Assembly (NCBI RefSeq): GCF_000344175.1
Contig: NZ_ALWW01000009.1
Span: 1 to 64,000, forward strand
Length of the DNA: 64,000 bases
Direction: 5' to 3'
Source of the DNA: Listeria fleischmannii subsp. fleischmannii LU2006-1
GTDB taxonomy: Bacteria > Bacillota > Bacilli > Lactobacillales > Listeriaceae
Position numbers and translations under genes: made by a program
Notes under the pieces: model-generated
Database searches by the model: none
Seen by the model: only the letters and a program-made list of their open reading frames with translations
Told to the model about the DNA's origin: nothing
Shown here: piece after piece, positions 29,070-38,976 of the stretch
How positions within the stretch are numbered: the first letter of the stretch is position 1
Layout: each line of letters opens with the position of its first letter

Positions 29070-31703
29070 TTATCTTAACTTCTGAACAATCGACGGCACC
29101 GCATTAAGTGCAGCAGCTAACTGATCCGGGTTTTTTCCGCCAGCTTGCGCAAGATCAGGCTTTCCGCCGCCGTTACCACCACAAAGTGCGGCCACTTCTT
29201 TAATAATTTTTCCAGCATGCAAGTTTTGTTCAATGGCATCTTTTGAGACCGCCGCAATTAAATTGACTTTTTCATCTGAAACGGCGCCTAAAACGAGCAC
29301 ACCACCAATTTTTTTATCTTTCCAGTTATCAGCAAATTGGCGCAAGCTGGCCATATCTTTTGCGTTTACCTGTTTATGAATGACTTTAATGCCATCAATT
29401 TGTTCGGCACTAGAGAAAATATCATCACTCGCAGCACTCGCAAGTTTGGCTTGTAAGGAATCATTTTCACGACGAATGTCACGCAACTCTTGTTGAAGCT
29501 GTTCAATTTTTTGCGGTACTTCAAGCGGTTTTGTTTTTAAGGCTTTTGCCGCTTCCTTTAATTTGTTTTCTTGTTCGGACACGAAATGATATGCCGCTTC
29601 GCCTGTTAAAGCTTCAATTCGGCGTGTGCCGGCACCGATGCCTGTTTCACTTTGAATCTTAAACAGGCCAATTTCCGCTGTGTTCTTAACGTGGACACCA
29701 CCACAAAGTTCAATACTGTAGTCACCAATTTTAACAACACGAACCACTTCACCGTATTTTTCCCCGAAAAGAGCCATTGCCCCTAGCGCTTTTGCCTCTG
29801 CAATCGGCATTTCGCGAATGTCTACAGCGAGTTGCTCCCAAATTTTTTCGTTTACGATAGCTTCCATTTTGGAGAGTTCTTCATCTGTGATTTGGCCGAA
29901 ATGTGAGAAGTCAAAACGCAAACGGTCCGGCGCTACTAGAGAGCCCGCTTGATTAACATGTTCCCCTAACACATCTTTTAGCGCTCGGTGTAGTAAGTGG
30001 GTTGCCGTATGGTTTTTCACAGTTTTCTTGCGGTCATATTCATCTACCGTTAGGCGCACTTTATCTTTTACTTTAATTACGCCTTCTTGTACAGTGATTT
30101 GGTGCAAGTTTTGCTTATTAGGCGCTTTTTGGACATCCCTTACAAAGGCTAGTCCAGATTCAGCTTGTACGGTTCCGTGATCCGCTACTTGCCCCCCACT
30201 TTCGGCATAAAATGGAGTTTCCGTGAAAATAACTTGAACCTCCGAACCGGCTTTCGCCTCATTGACAAGTTTATCCTCCATAATGATGTACAACACTTCT
30301 GCTTCCGCTTCTGTTTTTTCATAACCGACGAAAATGCTTTCGTCTTTAAGATTTGCAAGCAATTCCCCCTGCACTTGCATCGATTGGACGTCCGCTCGTG
30401 CCTCGCGTGCGCGGTCACGTTGTCTTTTCATTTCAGCTTCAAAACCTTCGTGGTCGATTTTTAAGCCATGGTCCTCTCCGTATTCCTCTGTGAGTTCAAC
30501 TGGGAATCCGTAAGTATCATATAATTTAAAAATGTCTTTTCCGGAAATAACGCCCTCTCCGTTTTTAGCTTCATGTAAAATAGTTTCAAGAATAGCTAGT
30601 CCTTCATTTAATGTTTCATGGAAGCGTTCTTCTTCACTATGAATGACTTTTTCGATAAAGGCTTGTTGTTTTTCTACTTCAGGATAAAAAGCATTCATGA
30701 TTTTGCCAACAGTAGGCACAAGTTTATACATAAAGGGCTCATTAATACCTAATTGTTTCGCATAACGAACGGCACGGCGTAGCAAACGACGAAGCACATA
30801 GCCACGTCCCTCATTTGAAGGTAACGCTCCGTCTCCGATCGCAAAAGCGACAGTCCGAATATGGTCAGCAATCACTTTAAACGCCACATCAAGCTCATCT
30901 GAAACGCCATATTTTTCACCAGAGATATGTTCGACATCGCGAATAATAGGCATAAAGAGGTCTGTTTCAAAATTTGTTTTAGCATCTTGAATAATTGAAA
31001 CCATACGCTCAAGGCCCATTCCTGTATCAATGTTTTGTTTAGGAAGCGGGGTATATGTGCCGTCTGGATTGTGGTTAAACTGGGAGAAAACTAAATTCCA
31101 AATTTCTAAATAGCGTTCGTTCTCCCCACCCGGATAAAGTTCAGGATCACTTGAATCATTTCCAAATGCCTCTCCGCGGTCATAAAAAATTTCACTATCC
31201 GGCCCACATGGACCGCCGCCAATATCCCAGAAATTATCTTCAATTTCGACAATGTGGTCATCTGATAAACCAATTTTTTCTTTCCAAATTGCTTTTGCTT
31301 CAGTATCTTCTGGATAAACCGTTACATATAGTTTTTCCGGGTCAAAACCGATCCATTTAGGACTTGTTAAAAACTCCCAAGCAAAAATAATCGCGCCTTC
31401 TTTAAAATAATCGCCGATTGAAAAATTGCCAAGCATTTCAAAAAAAGTATGGTGCCTAGCCGTTTTCCCCACATTTTCAATATCATTTGTACGAATCGAC
31501 TTTTGCGCATTCACAAGACGCGGATTATCAGGAATGACCGATCCGTCAAAATATTTTTTCATCGTTGCCACACCACTATTAATCCATAGGAGTGTTGGAT
31601 CGTTTACTGGAACTAGAGGTGCACTAGGTTCAACCATATGCCCCTTCTCTTTAAAAAAATCAAGAAACATTTGTCTTACTTCACTACTCGTCAGTTGTTT
31701 CAT
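29070..31703 (-). CDS. alaS: Alanyl-tRNA synthetase
   Basis: AlaS charges tRNA-Ala. The 877-residue enzyme has the class II catalytic core from the N-terminus ([10 protein letters not shown], motif 2 with [13 protein letters not shown]), the tRNA-recognition domain, the editing domain with zinc-binding [11 protein letters not shown] and ELCGGVHV, and the C-terminal C-Ala domain ([16 protein letters not shown]). Length standard. TTCCTCC-complement GGAGGAAAAA precedes the ATG. Expression is controlled by a T-box leader driven by a consensus promoter. Confidence 0.98.
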   Translation of the reverse strand: MKQLTSSEVRQMFLDFFKEKGHMVEPSAPLVPVNDPTLLWINSGVATMKKYFDGSVIPDNPRLVNAQKSIRTNDIENVGKTARHHTFFEMLGNFSIGDYFKEGAIIFAWEFLTSPKWIGFDPEKLYVTVYPEDTEAKAIWKEKIGLSDDHIVEIEDNFWDIGGGPCGPDSEIFYDRGEAFGNDSSDPELYPGGENERYLEIWNLVFSQFNHNPDGTYTPLPKQNIDTGMGLERMVSIIQDAKTNFETDLFMPIIRDVEHISGEKYGVSDELDVAFKVIADHIRTVAFAIGDGALPSNEGRGYVLRRLLRRAVRYAKQLGINEPFMYKLVPTVGKIMNAFYPEVEKQQAFIEKVIHSEEERFHETLNEGLAILETILHEAKNGEGVISGKDIFKLYDTYGFPVELTEEYGEDHGLKIDHEGFEAEMKRQRDRAREARADVQSMQVQGELLANLKDESIFVGYEKTEAEAEVLYIIMEDKLVNEAKAGSEVQVIFTETPFYAESGGQVADHGTVQAESGLAFVRDVQKAPNKQNLHQITVQEGVIKVKDKVRLTVDEYDRKKTVKNHTATHLLHRALKDVLGEHVNQAGSLVAPDRLRFDFSHFGQITDEELSKMEAIVNEKIWEQLAVDIREMPIAEAKALGAMALFGEKYGEVVRVVKIGDYSIELCGGVHVKNTAEIGLFKIQSETGIGAGTRRIEALTGEAAYHFVSEQENKLKEAAKALKTKPLEVPQKIEQLQQELRDIRRENDSLQAKLASAASDDIFSSAEQIDGIKVIHKQVNAKDMASLRQFADNWKDKKIGGVLVLGAVSDEKVNLIAAVSKDAIEQNLHAGKIIKEVAALCGGNGGGKPDLAQAGGKNPDQLAAALNAVPSIVQKLR

Positions 31704-31732
31704 TTTATTTTTCCTCCTTCAAAAAAAATAAG

Positions 31733-31956
31733 CCTTGAAATCGTTGCGACAGGGACGAAAATTTCGCGGTACCACCCTGTTTGCAACGATACAAGACTTG
31801 TATCATTACCTCTTTAGCATCTTTAACGCAGATGAACGGACTATTTTGTATAAGAGAGCCATTTTAGGTGCTTCTACTTTTCTTTCAGCCTAAGGAAAAG
31901 TTCTCTTCTTAAGAAAGCGTCTCTAAAAAGATATTCTTACATAGTCTACCTTATTC
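31733..31956 (-). promoter_or_regulatory. T-box riboswitch leader of alaS
   Basis: The minus strand has the T-box core AGGGTGGTACCGCG (31765-31778) that pairs with uncharged tRNA. It is followed by a terminator stem made of ATCGTTGC/GCAACGAT and ACAGGG/CCCTGT (about 31740-31790), then TTATTTTTTTT. Upstream to about 31956 lies Stem I. Both GCA and GCT alanine codons occur on the 3' side of Stem I, so I cannot name the specifier by eye. Confidence 0.92.
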
Positions 31957-31962
31957 ATCTAA

Positions 31963-31991
31963 ATTATAGAGAAGAGGCACTTATCTGTCAA
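31963..31991 (-). promoter_or_regulatory. Consensus sigma-A promoter of alaS
   Basis: TTGACA (31986-31991), 17-base spacer, TATAAT (31963-31968) on the minus strand: a perfect consensus. The -35 lies inside the last codons of the upstream ABC ATPase gene. Confidence 0.88.
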
Positions 31992-32673
31992 CTGTTAATT
32001 TTATCTGTTCTTTTGACATGAATTGCCCATTTTTAAGCGTCAATTTCACATCGGATACTTTAGAAATTTCTGGGTCATGCGTTACCATAATCACACATTT
32101 TCCTTCTTTGTGCGCTAAATCTTGGAATAATCGCACCACTTCCTTACTCGTTCGCTCATCCAAATTCCCAGTCGGTTCATCGGCCACAATTAGCTCTGTT
32201 TCACAGCATAAAGCGCGCGCAATCGAGACACGTTGTTGTTGACCACCGCTCAGTGTTAAAACGCGCTGCTTAGCCATTTTTTCTGTAATACCAACCTTTT
32301 CGAGCATTTCTAAAGCAAATTCTTTACGGTTTGGATGTTTGACTTTTGTAATTTCCATCGCAGTGGTGACATTTTGAAGAGCGGTCATATAAGTGAGTAA
32401 ATTATAACTTTGAAAAACAATCGATACATATTGATTTCGAAACGTTTGTAAACCCATTTCTTTTAAAGACTTTCCTTTATAAAAAATATCGCCTGATTTT
32501 GGTGAATCTAAGCCGCCAGCTAAGGAAAGAAAGGTGGTTTTCCCTGAACCAGAACTTCCGACAACCGTATAAAATACGCCTGCTTGAAATGTATAATTTA
32601 TATCCGTTAAAATACTTTCTTCTTTTCTGTCATACCAATAATCAATATGTTCAAACTCTATTATTTTGGTCAT
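31981..32673 (-). CDS. ABC transporter ATP-binding protein
   Basis: An ATPase of the MacB/LolD/FtsE-like class, about 230 residues. Walker A is GSSGSGKTT, the Q-loop is in VFQSYNLL, the signature is LSGGQQQR, Walker B is LIVADEP and the H-loop is VTHDP. It pairs with the FtsX-like permease eight to ten bases upstream. The target is unknown; such exporters next to two-component systems often handle antimicrobial peptides or cell-envelope stress. Start ATG 32673, six bases after GAGGG. No terminator separates it from the alaS leader. Confidence 0.92.
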   Translation of the reverse strand: MTKIIEFEHIDYWYDRKEESILTDINYTFQAGVFYTVVGSSGSGKTTFLSLAGGLDSPKSGDIFYKGKSLKEMGLQTFRNQYVSIVFQSYNLLTYMTALQNVTTAMEITKVKHPNRKEFALEMLEKVGITEKMAKQRVLTLSGGQQQRVSIARALCCETELIVADEPTGNLDERTSKEVVRLFQDLAHKEGKCVIMVTHDPEISKVSDVKLTLKNGQFMSKEQIKLTVDR

Positions 32674-32683
32674 CACAATCCCT

Positions 32684-34198
32684 CTATTCTTGTTTGGTTA
32701 AAATGGTTTTTGGATTCATACGTAGAATGGTCATTGCTGGAAGAAGTACTGAAATAAACGCAATTCCTACACCTATTCCTCCCATTTTCAACATATCCGC
32801 TAAAGTTACTTGAATATCTAGTTTTTTAATTTCTTCGGTATTTTGGGTTAAGCTTGAAATGCCATTTTGCATCCTATCTCGTGGACCTACTTGACCGTTT
32901 GAACCTCCAGGGCCAACATTTTCATTTTGCCCATTTGCACTCGTTGTTTGCGCCGTTTCATTTTGCTGACTGAGTAACTGGTTACCTGCTATTTGAGCCA
33001 CATAATGGCTACTTAGTCCGGCTAGCATAAACGACATTACCGCGACCATTAAAATTTCTGTAAAAAATTGCAAAACTAATTTCATTCTACTTTCGCCAAT
33101 CGCGAGTAAAACGCCCATTTCGTATTTCCGTTCTCGCACTTGCATCATAATCAGTAAAGCTAAGATTAAAGCGCCTGCAATCGTAACGATATAGACCACA
33201 TTTTTTGAAAAAGAGGCCACATTATTAATCGGACCAATCATTTGCTGATAAAGCGTGTCGTTCGCATCTAATTTATACGTATCCCAATCCACTGAATCGA
33301 TTTTTTCAGCTTGCTTTTCAAAGCTAGAAATATTGGAAGCATCATCCATTGTATACACAGCGGAATCCACCGTATTTTTATAATCAGAACCCTTTAATGT
33401 ATTCGCGACCTCATACGGGACATACATTTTATTGTACGGATTTAAAAATGAGAAGTTGCTCGCCATATCACTACCTGAATCACTTGTTTTATAAACGCCG
33501 ACGATTTCAAGTTCAACCGTCGTTTCCTCATCGCTCGACACAACACTAATTTTATCCCCAACTTGCCAGTCATTTTGATCTGCAAGCGTTTGTTCTACGA
33601 GGACAACTTTCTTTCCTACATCACTACTCGTTAGAGCCCGACCACTTTTAAGCACAGAAGTCCCACCGGAAAAATCTGTTGATGTTTTAGAATCCAGAAC
33701 GCCACTAATACTAAGATCCGCTTGCGTCATCTGCCTACTTGAATTCTCTCCACCCATCTGCGGCATTTCGTTACTTCCTGCCCCAGACTCTTCTGTCCCC
33801 GCACTACTATCTCCTTCTGACTTCACCGGGTCAAAATCTTTCGCCAGTGCTTGCGTGCTTGAGTAATAATTGCAACTCGCAACATGGTCTAATTTCGCTA
33901 GACTCTCCGCATTCGCTAAAGAAATCGGCGTGCTCTGAAACGAAGGAGGCGTTCTTTCGCTGGCATTACTATTATTTTGTTCAGATTGTTGTTGTTTCAT
34001 TTGCTTTTCTCTATCAACGGTCAATGTAACCGTTCCACCTAGTTGTTCTTTTGCCATTTCACTCGCCTTATTTGCTGCAGACTGAATTGTAAAGCCTGAT
34101 AAAATAAGGACTGAAACAATGGTAAAGATAATAAGTTGTAAGGCAGTCCGACCTATTCTTGTTTTCATACTAAAAAAGGCCCGTTTTATAAAATTCAT
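32684..34198 (-). CDS. FtsX-like ABC transporter permease
   Basis: 504 residues with the MacB layout: one N-terminal membrane segment (about 17-38), a large extracellular domain (about 40-330), then three C-terminal segments (about 337-360, 382-405, 475-495). The extracellular domain carries two low-complexity stretches rich in Ser, Gln, Asn and Gly: one after the first strand (KQQQSEQNNSNASER) and one between segments 3 and 4 (residues about 415-455). The substrate cannot be inferred. Transcribed divergently from the two-component regulator, whose likely binding repeats cover its promoter. Confidence 0.9.
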   Translation of the reverse strand: MNFIKRAFFSMKTRIGRTALQLIIFTIVSVLILSGFTIQSAANKASEMAKEQLGGTVTLTVDREKQMKQQQSEQNNSNASERTPPSFQSTPISLANAESLAKLDHVASCNYYSSTQALAKDFDPVKSEGDSSAGTEESGAGSNEMPQMGGENSSRQMTQADLSISGVLDSKTSTDFSGGTSVLKSGRALTSSDVGKKVVLVEQTLADQNDWQVGDKISVVSSDEETTVELEIVGVYKTSDSGSDMASNFSFLNPYNKMYVPYEVANTLKGSDYKNTVDSAVYTMDDASNISSFEKQAEKIDSVDWDTYKLDANDTLYQQMIGPINNVASFSKNVVYIVTIAGALILALLIMMQVRERKYEMGVLLAIGESRMKLVLQFFTEILMVAVMSFMLAGLSSHYVAQIAGNQLLSQQNETAQTTSANGQNENVGPGGSNGQVGPRDRMQNGISSLTQNTEEIKKLDIQVTLADMLKMGGIGVGIAFISVLLPAMTILRMNPKTILTKQE

Positions 34199-34220
34199 AC
34201 TTTTTCCTCCATTCGCTGTT

Positions 34221-34273
34221 GCTATAACAAGATTAGTTTAAGAGTATGAACGAAATATGAACAAAGTATGATA
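34221..34273 (-). promoter_or_regulatory. Three 11-bp direct repeats at the ABC transporter promoter (OmpR-type regulator site)
   Basis: On the plus strand ATGAAC (34246-34251), ATGAAC (34257-34262) and ATGATA (34268-34273) recur every 11 bases, the spacing bound by OmpR/PhoB-family dimers. On the minus strand the repeats read GTTCAT and occupy the -35 region; a -10 with TGTTATAGC lies at about 34221-34229. The arrangement fits activation of the ABC genes by the neighbouring regulator. Confidence 0.6.
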
Positions 34274-34350
34274 GAGATTTTAAACTTTCCGTAAATACTT
34301 GCTAATTTTATTTTTTTGAGCTAATTTTATTGTAAGAGGAGTGGATTTTA

Positions 34351-35040
34351 GTGAGATTACTCATGATTGAAGATAACGAAAGTGTCTGTCAGATGATTGA
34401 AATGTTTTTTATGAAAGAAAATATAGAGGCGACATTTATTCATGATGGCAAACGAGGCTATGAAACTTTTTTAAGAGAAGATTTCGATATGATCATTATC
34501 GATTTAATGTTGCCGGGTATGGACGGGATGACAATTTGTAAAAAAATTCGTGAGACAAGCGATGTTCCGATTATCATTTTAACGGCAAAAGAATCCGAAT
34601 CCGACCAAGTATTAGGACTTGAAATTGGGGCGGATGATTATGTTACAAAGCCGTTTAGTCCCCTTACCTTAATGGCACGTATTAAAGCGGTGGCTCGTCG
34701 TGGCCGCACTGCATCCCATTCAAATGATGCGGGGGATTCCATTTTACAAACTACCTATTTTAAAATTAGTAAAACAACACGTGAAATTTTCTATGAAGGT
34801 AAGTTATTAGAGGCGCTGACGCCAAAAGAATTTGATTTATTATACTTTTTAATGCAACACCCTCGCCAAGTTTTCTCACGTGAACAGCTTTTAGAACGTG
34901 TATGGGGCTATCAATTTTATGGTGATGAACGGACGGTGGATGTGCATATTAAACGCCTTCGTCAGAAGATTGCTACGGAAAACCACCCTTTTTTACATAC
35001 GATTTGGGGTGTGGGGTATAAATTCGATGAAACGGAATGA
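34351..35040 (+). CDS. OmpR-family response regulator
   Basis: 229 residues. Receiver domain (1-120): acidic pocket IEDNE, phosphorylated aspartate D51 in IIIDLMLPG, conserved lysine in DYVTKPFSP. C-terminal winged helix (about 130-229) with the recognition region ERVWGYQFYGDERTVDVHIKRLR-type sequence of OmpR/PhoB. Start GTG 34351, nine bases after AGAGGAG. Its stop overlaps the sensor kinase start (ATGA). It probably controls the divergent ABC exporter. Confidence 0.94.
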   Translation: MRLLMIEDNESVCQMIEMFFMKENIEATFIHDGKRGYETFLREDFDMIIIDLMLPGMDGMTICKKIRETSDVPIIILTAKESESDQVLGLEIGADDYVTKPFSPLTLMARIKAVARRGRTASHSNDAGDSILQTTYFKISKTTREIFYEGKLLEALTPKEFDLLYFLMQHPRQVFSREQLLERVWGYQFYGDERTVDVHIKRLRQKIATENHPFLHTIWGVGYKFDETE

Positions 35041-36475
35041 TGAGCGTGAAATTTAAATATATTTACCAATTATTTTTAACGCAATTTGTCATTTTACTCA
35101 TTGCCTGCTTGATGATTGGGCTATCCATTTCGCATTTTTTAAAAGATTATTTTTTTGAGGAACAAGTGGGTATTTTAACTAAATACGGGGATACGATTTC
35201 TAATGACCTTAAATATTCGCCGGGAAATCAAACGGTTTCGGTATTAAATTCCTACCAGCGCATTTTAGATGTGAATAATATTCATTATACGATTATGAAT
35301 AATGAGAATCAGACGATTTTTCCGAGTTCAAGTCGTCCACTCCCACCTGATTTTAAAATTTCAGACGCGGATATGAAAAAAATTAAAAAAAAGGTGAAAC
35401 CGTGACGATTAAAGTGGACAGTCGTTTTAATCAGGAAATGTCTGTGGTTTATGTGCCTATTATGAACGGCGAAACCTATTTGGGCGCGGTTATTTTAAAT
35501 GCTCCGATTAGTGGGACTGAAAAAGTGGTTGGGACGATTAATCAGTATATGTTCTATACGATTCTGATTTCCATTCTGGTAGCTTTGATTTTAAGTTTCC
35601 TTATGTCGAAGCTTCAAGTCAATCGAATTAATAAACTGCGTGACGCAACGAAGCGTGTGACGCGTGGGGATTATGAGACGCGGCTAAAAGAAAATAATGT
35701 GGATGAAATTGGCGAGCTTTCGCACGATTTTAACCTTATGACGGAAAATTTAGCGGAATCACGCGAAGAAATCGAGCGACAAGAGCGCCGCAGACGACAG
35801 TTTATCACAGATGTTTCCCATGAAATGCGCACACCACTCACAACGATTAGCGGCCTAACAGAAGGCCTTGTGAGTGATGTTATTCCTAAAAGTGAAACAA
35901 GTCGTGCTATCAAGTTAATTGATACGGAAGCTAAACGACTGACTAAACTGGTGAATGAAAACTTGGACTATGAGCGTATTCAGGCGAATAAAATCGTTTT
36001 ATACCCAACAAAATTCGGTGTTCATGCTTTTCTTGATTTGCTTAGTGAACAGTTAGAGCCTTTAGCCAGTAAGAAAAAGGATAAACTCATTGTTGATGCG
36101 CCGCTTGATTTAGAGGTGTATGCTGATTATGACCGACTAACGCAAATTGTCATGAACATCGTGAAAAACAGTATTCAATTCACTGAAAATGGGACGATTA
36201 CGCTTCGTGGCTATAAGGATTATAAAGAGACTATTTTGCAAATTCACGATACAGGTATCGGAATGGACACAGAAGAACTTGAACAAATTTGGGAACGATT
36301 CTATAAGGCAGATATTTCGCGCACCAACACTGCTTTTGGTGAATCTGGTATCGGACTTTCGATTGTGAGACAACTTGTAGAAATTCACGGAGGTAGTGTG
36401 ACAGCTGAAAGCGAGCCGGGTTGCGGTTCAACCTTTACGATTCGCCTTCCTTTTTACGGAGATAACGATGTTTAA
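35037..36475 (+). CDS. Sensor histidine kinase, frameshifted as read
   Basis: The N-terminal fragment has the first membrane segment (FLTQFVILLIACLMIGLSI) and part of the extracytoplasmic sensor domain, and ends at 35405. The second continues with the rest of the sensor, the second membrane segment (YTILISILVALILSFLM), a HAMP domain, the H-box FITDVSHEMRTPL, N-box NIVKNSIQF, and G-boxes DTGIGM and GESGIGLSIV. The join is a run of eight A at 35385-35392; nine would give KKIKKKGETVTIKVDS in one frame. About 479 residues corrected. A genuine split kinase is less likely since the break cuts the sensor domain. Confidence 0.9.
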
Positions 36476-36524
36476 AAAAATCCAGTCAATGAGCCATTTA
36501 TAAATGGACTTGACTGGATTTTTA
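36474..36524 (+). terminator. Bidirectional terminator between the kinase and recD2
   Basis: AATCCAGTCAA and TTGACTGGATT (36479-36489, 36510-36520) form a stem with an inner CCATTTATAAATGG dyad, and T tracts on both strands. Confidence 0.9.
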
Positions 36525-36553
36525 ATTTCCTTTTGTTAACGGGCCTTAACCCA

Positions 36554-38947
36554 CTACGCAGACATAAACGTATACGGTGTTACATCCTCCATTCCGATCA
36601 TCGGGTCAATATCCGCCATATTATCTTCCGTAAGTCGCTTCACGCTACTCACAAGCTCAAGTGCCTCATCCGATGTGAGGCGTTCAAGAAGTGTCGTTTG
36701 GCGCTTCGTCTCGTCTGTCCGCTCAATTCCCATTCGAAAAGCGTCTTCCTCACCGCATAAAATAAGAAATTGCTTACTTCGCGTTACCCCCGTATAAAGT
36801 AAATCTCGTCTTAACATGCGGTAGTAGCTACGAACAACCGGCATAATCACAATCGGAAATTCGCTCCCCTGTGCTTTATGAATGGAACAACAATACGCAT
36901 GCGTAAGTTGATTAAACTCCTGCCGGTAATACGTGACTTCCGTTTGATCAAACAGCACAACAATCATATCTTGGTTCTCCGTATTTTCCTTCGCATACAT
37001 AATCGAGACCACTTCACCAATATCGCCGTTAAACACATTTTTTTCGGGTTGATTGACGAGTTGAAGCACTTTGTCATCTACACGATACTTCACTTCCCCA
37101 AACGTAACTTCCTTCCTTTTCCCCGAATCATTTGGGTTAAAGATTTCTTGCAAGTTTTTATTTAGGACATTAATTCCTGCAGGGCCCCTATACATGGGGG
37201 CTAAAACTTGGATGTCCTTCGCACGAAAACCCTTCGATTTCGCGTTTTGCACAACCTGCTCCACCACTTCCGCAATTTGGTTAACATGGCAATGGAAAAA
37301 CGAACGATCCTTGCGATTTTTCGTGAAGTCTTGTGGTAAAAAACCTTCCCGAATATCATGCGCCATTTCGATAATCGAAGATCCATCTTCTTGGCGATAA
37401 ATATCCGTTAATTCAACCGTCGGAATAATTTTAGAATCTAAAATGTCTTTTAAAACTTGCCCAGGTCCAACAGATGGAAGCTGATCCTTATCGCCAACTA
37501 AAATGACTTGCATGTGACTTGGAAGCGCCCGGAACAATTGATTAGCTAACCAAATATCCACCATGGACATCTCATCCACAATGAGTAACCGCCCTTCAAT
37601 GAGCCGCTCCGAATCATCATCTAGTTGTTCTTGGCCATTCATACCAAGCAAACGGTGAATGGTCATCGCCGGAAGGCCTGTGGACTCACTCATCCGTTTT
37701 GCCGCCCGACCAGTTGGTGCCGCAAGTAAAACAGGAAATTTATTCCCATCTTTATAGGCATGCGGATCAAGACTTACTCCATTTAATTCACTATACAGCT
37801 CCACAATCCCTTTAATAACCGTTGTTTTCCCAGTACCCGGCCCACCTGTTAAAACGAGCATCGGCGACTGAAGTGCCGTTTGGAGCGCTTCTTTTTGAGA
37901 TTCGCCGTAGGATACACTTATCCGCTCTTCTAAATCACCAAGCGCAAGTAAGAATTCCGATTCTGGAAATTGTTCGGCATATTCCGTTTGACTCATTAGT
38001 CGTTTAATATGATGAGCAAAGCCATTCTCTGCAAAATATAAAGAAGGTAGATAAATGCGCGAATTTTCAATGATAATTTTATCACTATCACTTAAATAGG
38101 TGATTTCTCGGTCAATATTTTCCTCGTCAACAGGTGTGTGATCACTTTCCTCAAGCAAGTTCTTTACCGAACGAATTAAACTTTCACGCTCTAAATAAAC
38201 ATCACCATTTCGAATCGATTCTGCATCCATAACATATAAAATCCCTGCGCGAATTCGTTCAGGATGGGCACCACCAAGCCCTAATTTCCTCCCTAATTCA
38301 TCCGCCCGTCCAAAGCCAATTCCTTTGACATCTTCAATCAATCGGTAGGGACTTTTTTCTAAAATATCTAACGCGCGTTCTTTATACACTTGAAAAATCT
38401 TCATAGAAAGTTGTGGGCCAAATCCGTATTCATTTAACCCAATCATCACATGCTCTAGCCCTTGATTTTCCCTGAGAGTATTAATAAGCGTATCCGCTGT
38501 ATTTTTAGGCAGTTTCGGTACGTCACTTAGTCGGTCCGGATCCGCCATCATAATGGAAATCGCGTCTTCTCCCAACACGTCCACAATATTTTCCGCGGTC
38601 TTTTTTCCAATGCCTTTAAAAAGCTCTCCTGATAAATATTGTATAATGCCCGCTTTCGTTTGCGGCATCTCTTTTCTAAATTTTTCCGCCTTAAATTGCT
38701 CACCAAATTTAGCGTGTTCTGTAATTTTCCCGTAAAACATATACACTTCTTGCTCATGTAACTTTGGAAAAACCCCCGTCACAATAATATCTTTTTCATC
38801 CCAAGTCGTGTTCGTTTCCTTCACAAGAAGACGCACCACTGAAAATAAATTATCCGGATTGTGAAAAATAGTCGACATCACAGTGCCTTTCATATACCAT
38901 TCATCATTTTCCGGCTGAAAAAGCGCAAGCGAATCTTGAGTCTCCAT
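36554..38947 (-). CDS. recD2: ATP-dependent DNA helicase RecD2
   Basis: RecD2 is a 5'-3' helicase of superfamily 1 that acts in repair and replication without RecBC. The 797-residue protein has the N-terminal OB and helix-hairpin-helix region (ELFKGIGKKTAENIVDVLG), Walker A LTGGPGTGKTT, motif Ia APTGRAAKRMSE, Walker B VDEMSMVD, motif III GDKDQLPSVGPG, and the C-terminal UvrD-like motif VTRSKQFL. Start ATG 38947 (METQDSLALF) behind GGAGGGG. It is third in hydrolase-TPR-recD2. Confidence 0.96.
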   Translation of the reverse strand: METQDSLALFQPENDEWYMKGTVMSTIFHNPDNLFSVVRLLVKETNTTWDEKDIIVTGVFPKLHEQEVYMFYGKITEHAKFGEQFKAEKFRKEMPQTKAGIIQYLSGELFKGIGKKTAENIVDVLGEDAISIMMADPDRLSDVPKLPKNTADTLINTLRENQGLEHVMIGLNEYGFGPQLSMKIFQVYKERALDILEKSPYRLIEDVKGIGFGRADELGRKLGLGGAHPERIRAGILYVMDAESIRNGDVYLERESLIRSVKNLLEESDHTPVDEENIDREITYLSDSDKIIIENSRIYLPSLYFAENGFAHHIKRLMSQTEYAEQFPESEFLLALGDLEERISVSYGESQKEALQTALQSPMLVLTGGPGTGKTTVIKGIVELYSELNGVSLDPHAYKDGNKFPVLLAAPTGRAAKRMSESTGLPAMTIHRLLGMNGQEQLDDDSERLIEGRLLIVDEMSMVDIWLANQLFRALPSHMQVILVGDKDQLPSVGPGQVLKDILDSKIIPTVELTDIYRQEDGSSIIEMAHDIREGFLPQDFTKNRKDRSFFHCHVNQIAEVVEQVVQNAKSKGFRAKDIQVLAPMYRGPAGINVLNKNLQEIFNPNDSGKRKEVTFGEVKYRVDDKVLQLVNQPEKNVFNGDIGEVVSIMYAKENTENQDMIVVLFDQTEVTYYRQEFNQLTHAYCCSIHKAQGSEFPIVIMPVVRSYYRMLRRDLLYTGVTRSKQFLILCGEEDAFRMGIERTDETKRQTTLLERLTSDEALELVSSVKRLTEDNMADIDPMIGMEDVTPYTFMSA

Positions 38948-38976
38948 ATTTTTCACCCCTCCTTAGAAAAAAACGC

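Noticed and set aside
34305-34340. Direct repeat GCTAATTTTATT twice in the regulator's leader
   Set aside because: AT-rich and without the 11-base phasing of the clear repeats nearby; may be chance or part of a weak promoter.
35037-36475. Two separate genes, a short membrane sensor and a truncated kinase with overlapping stop and start
   Set aside because: The overlap looks like coupling, but one A in an eight-A run joins the sensor domain into a normal single kinase, and similar breaks occur in eight other genes.
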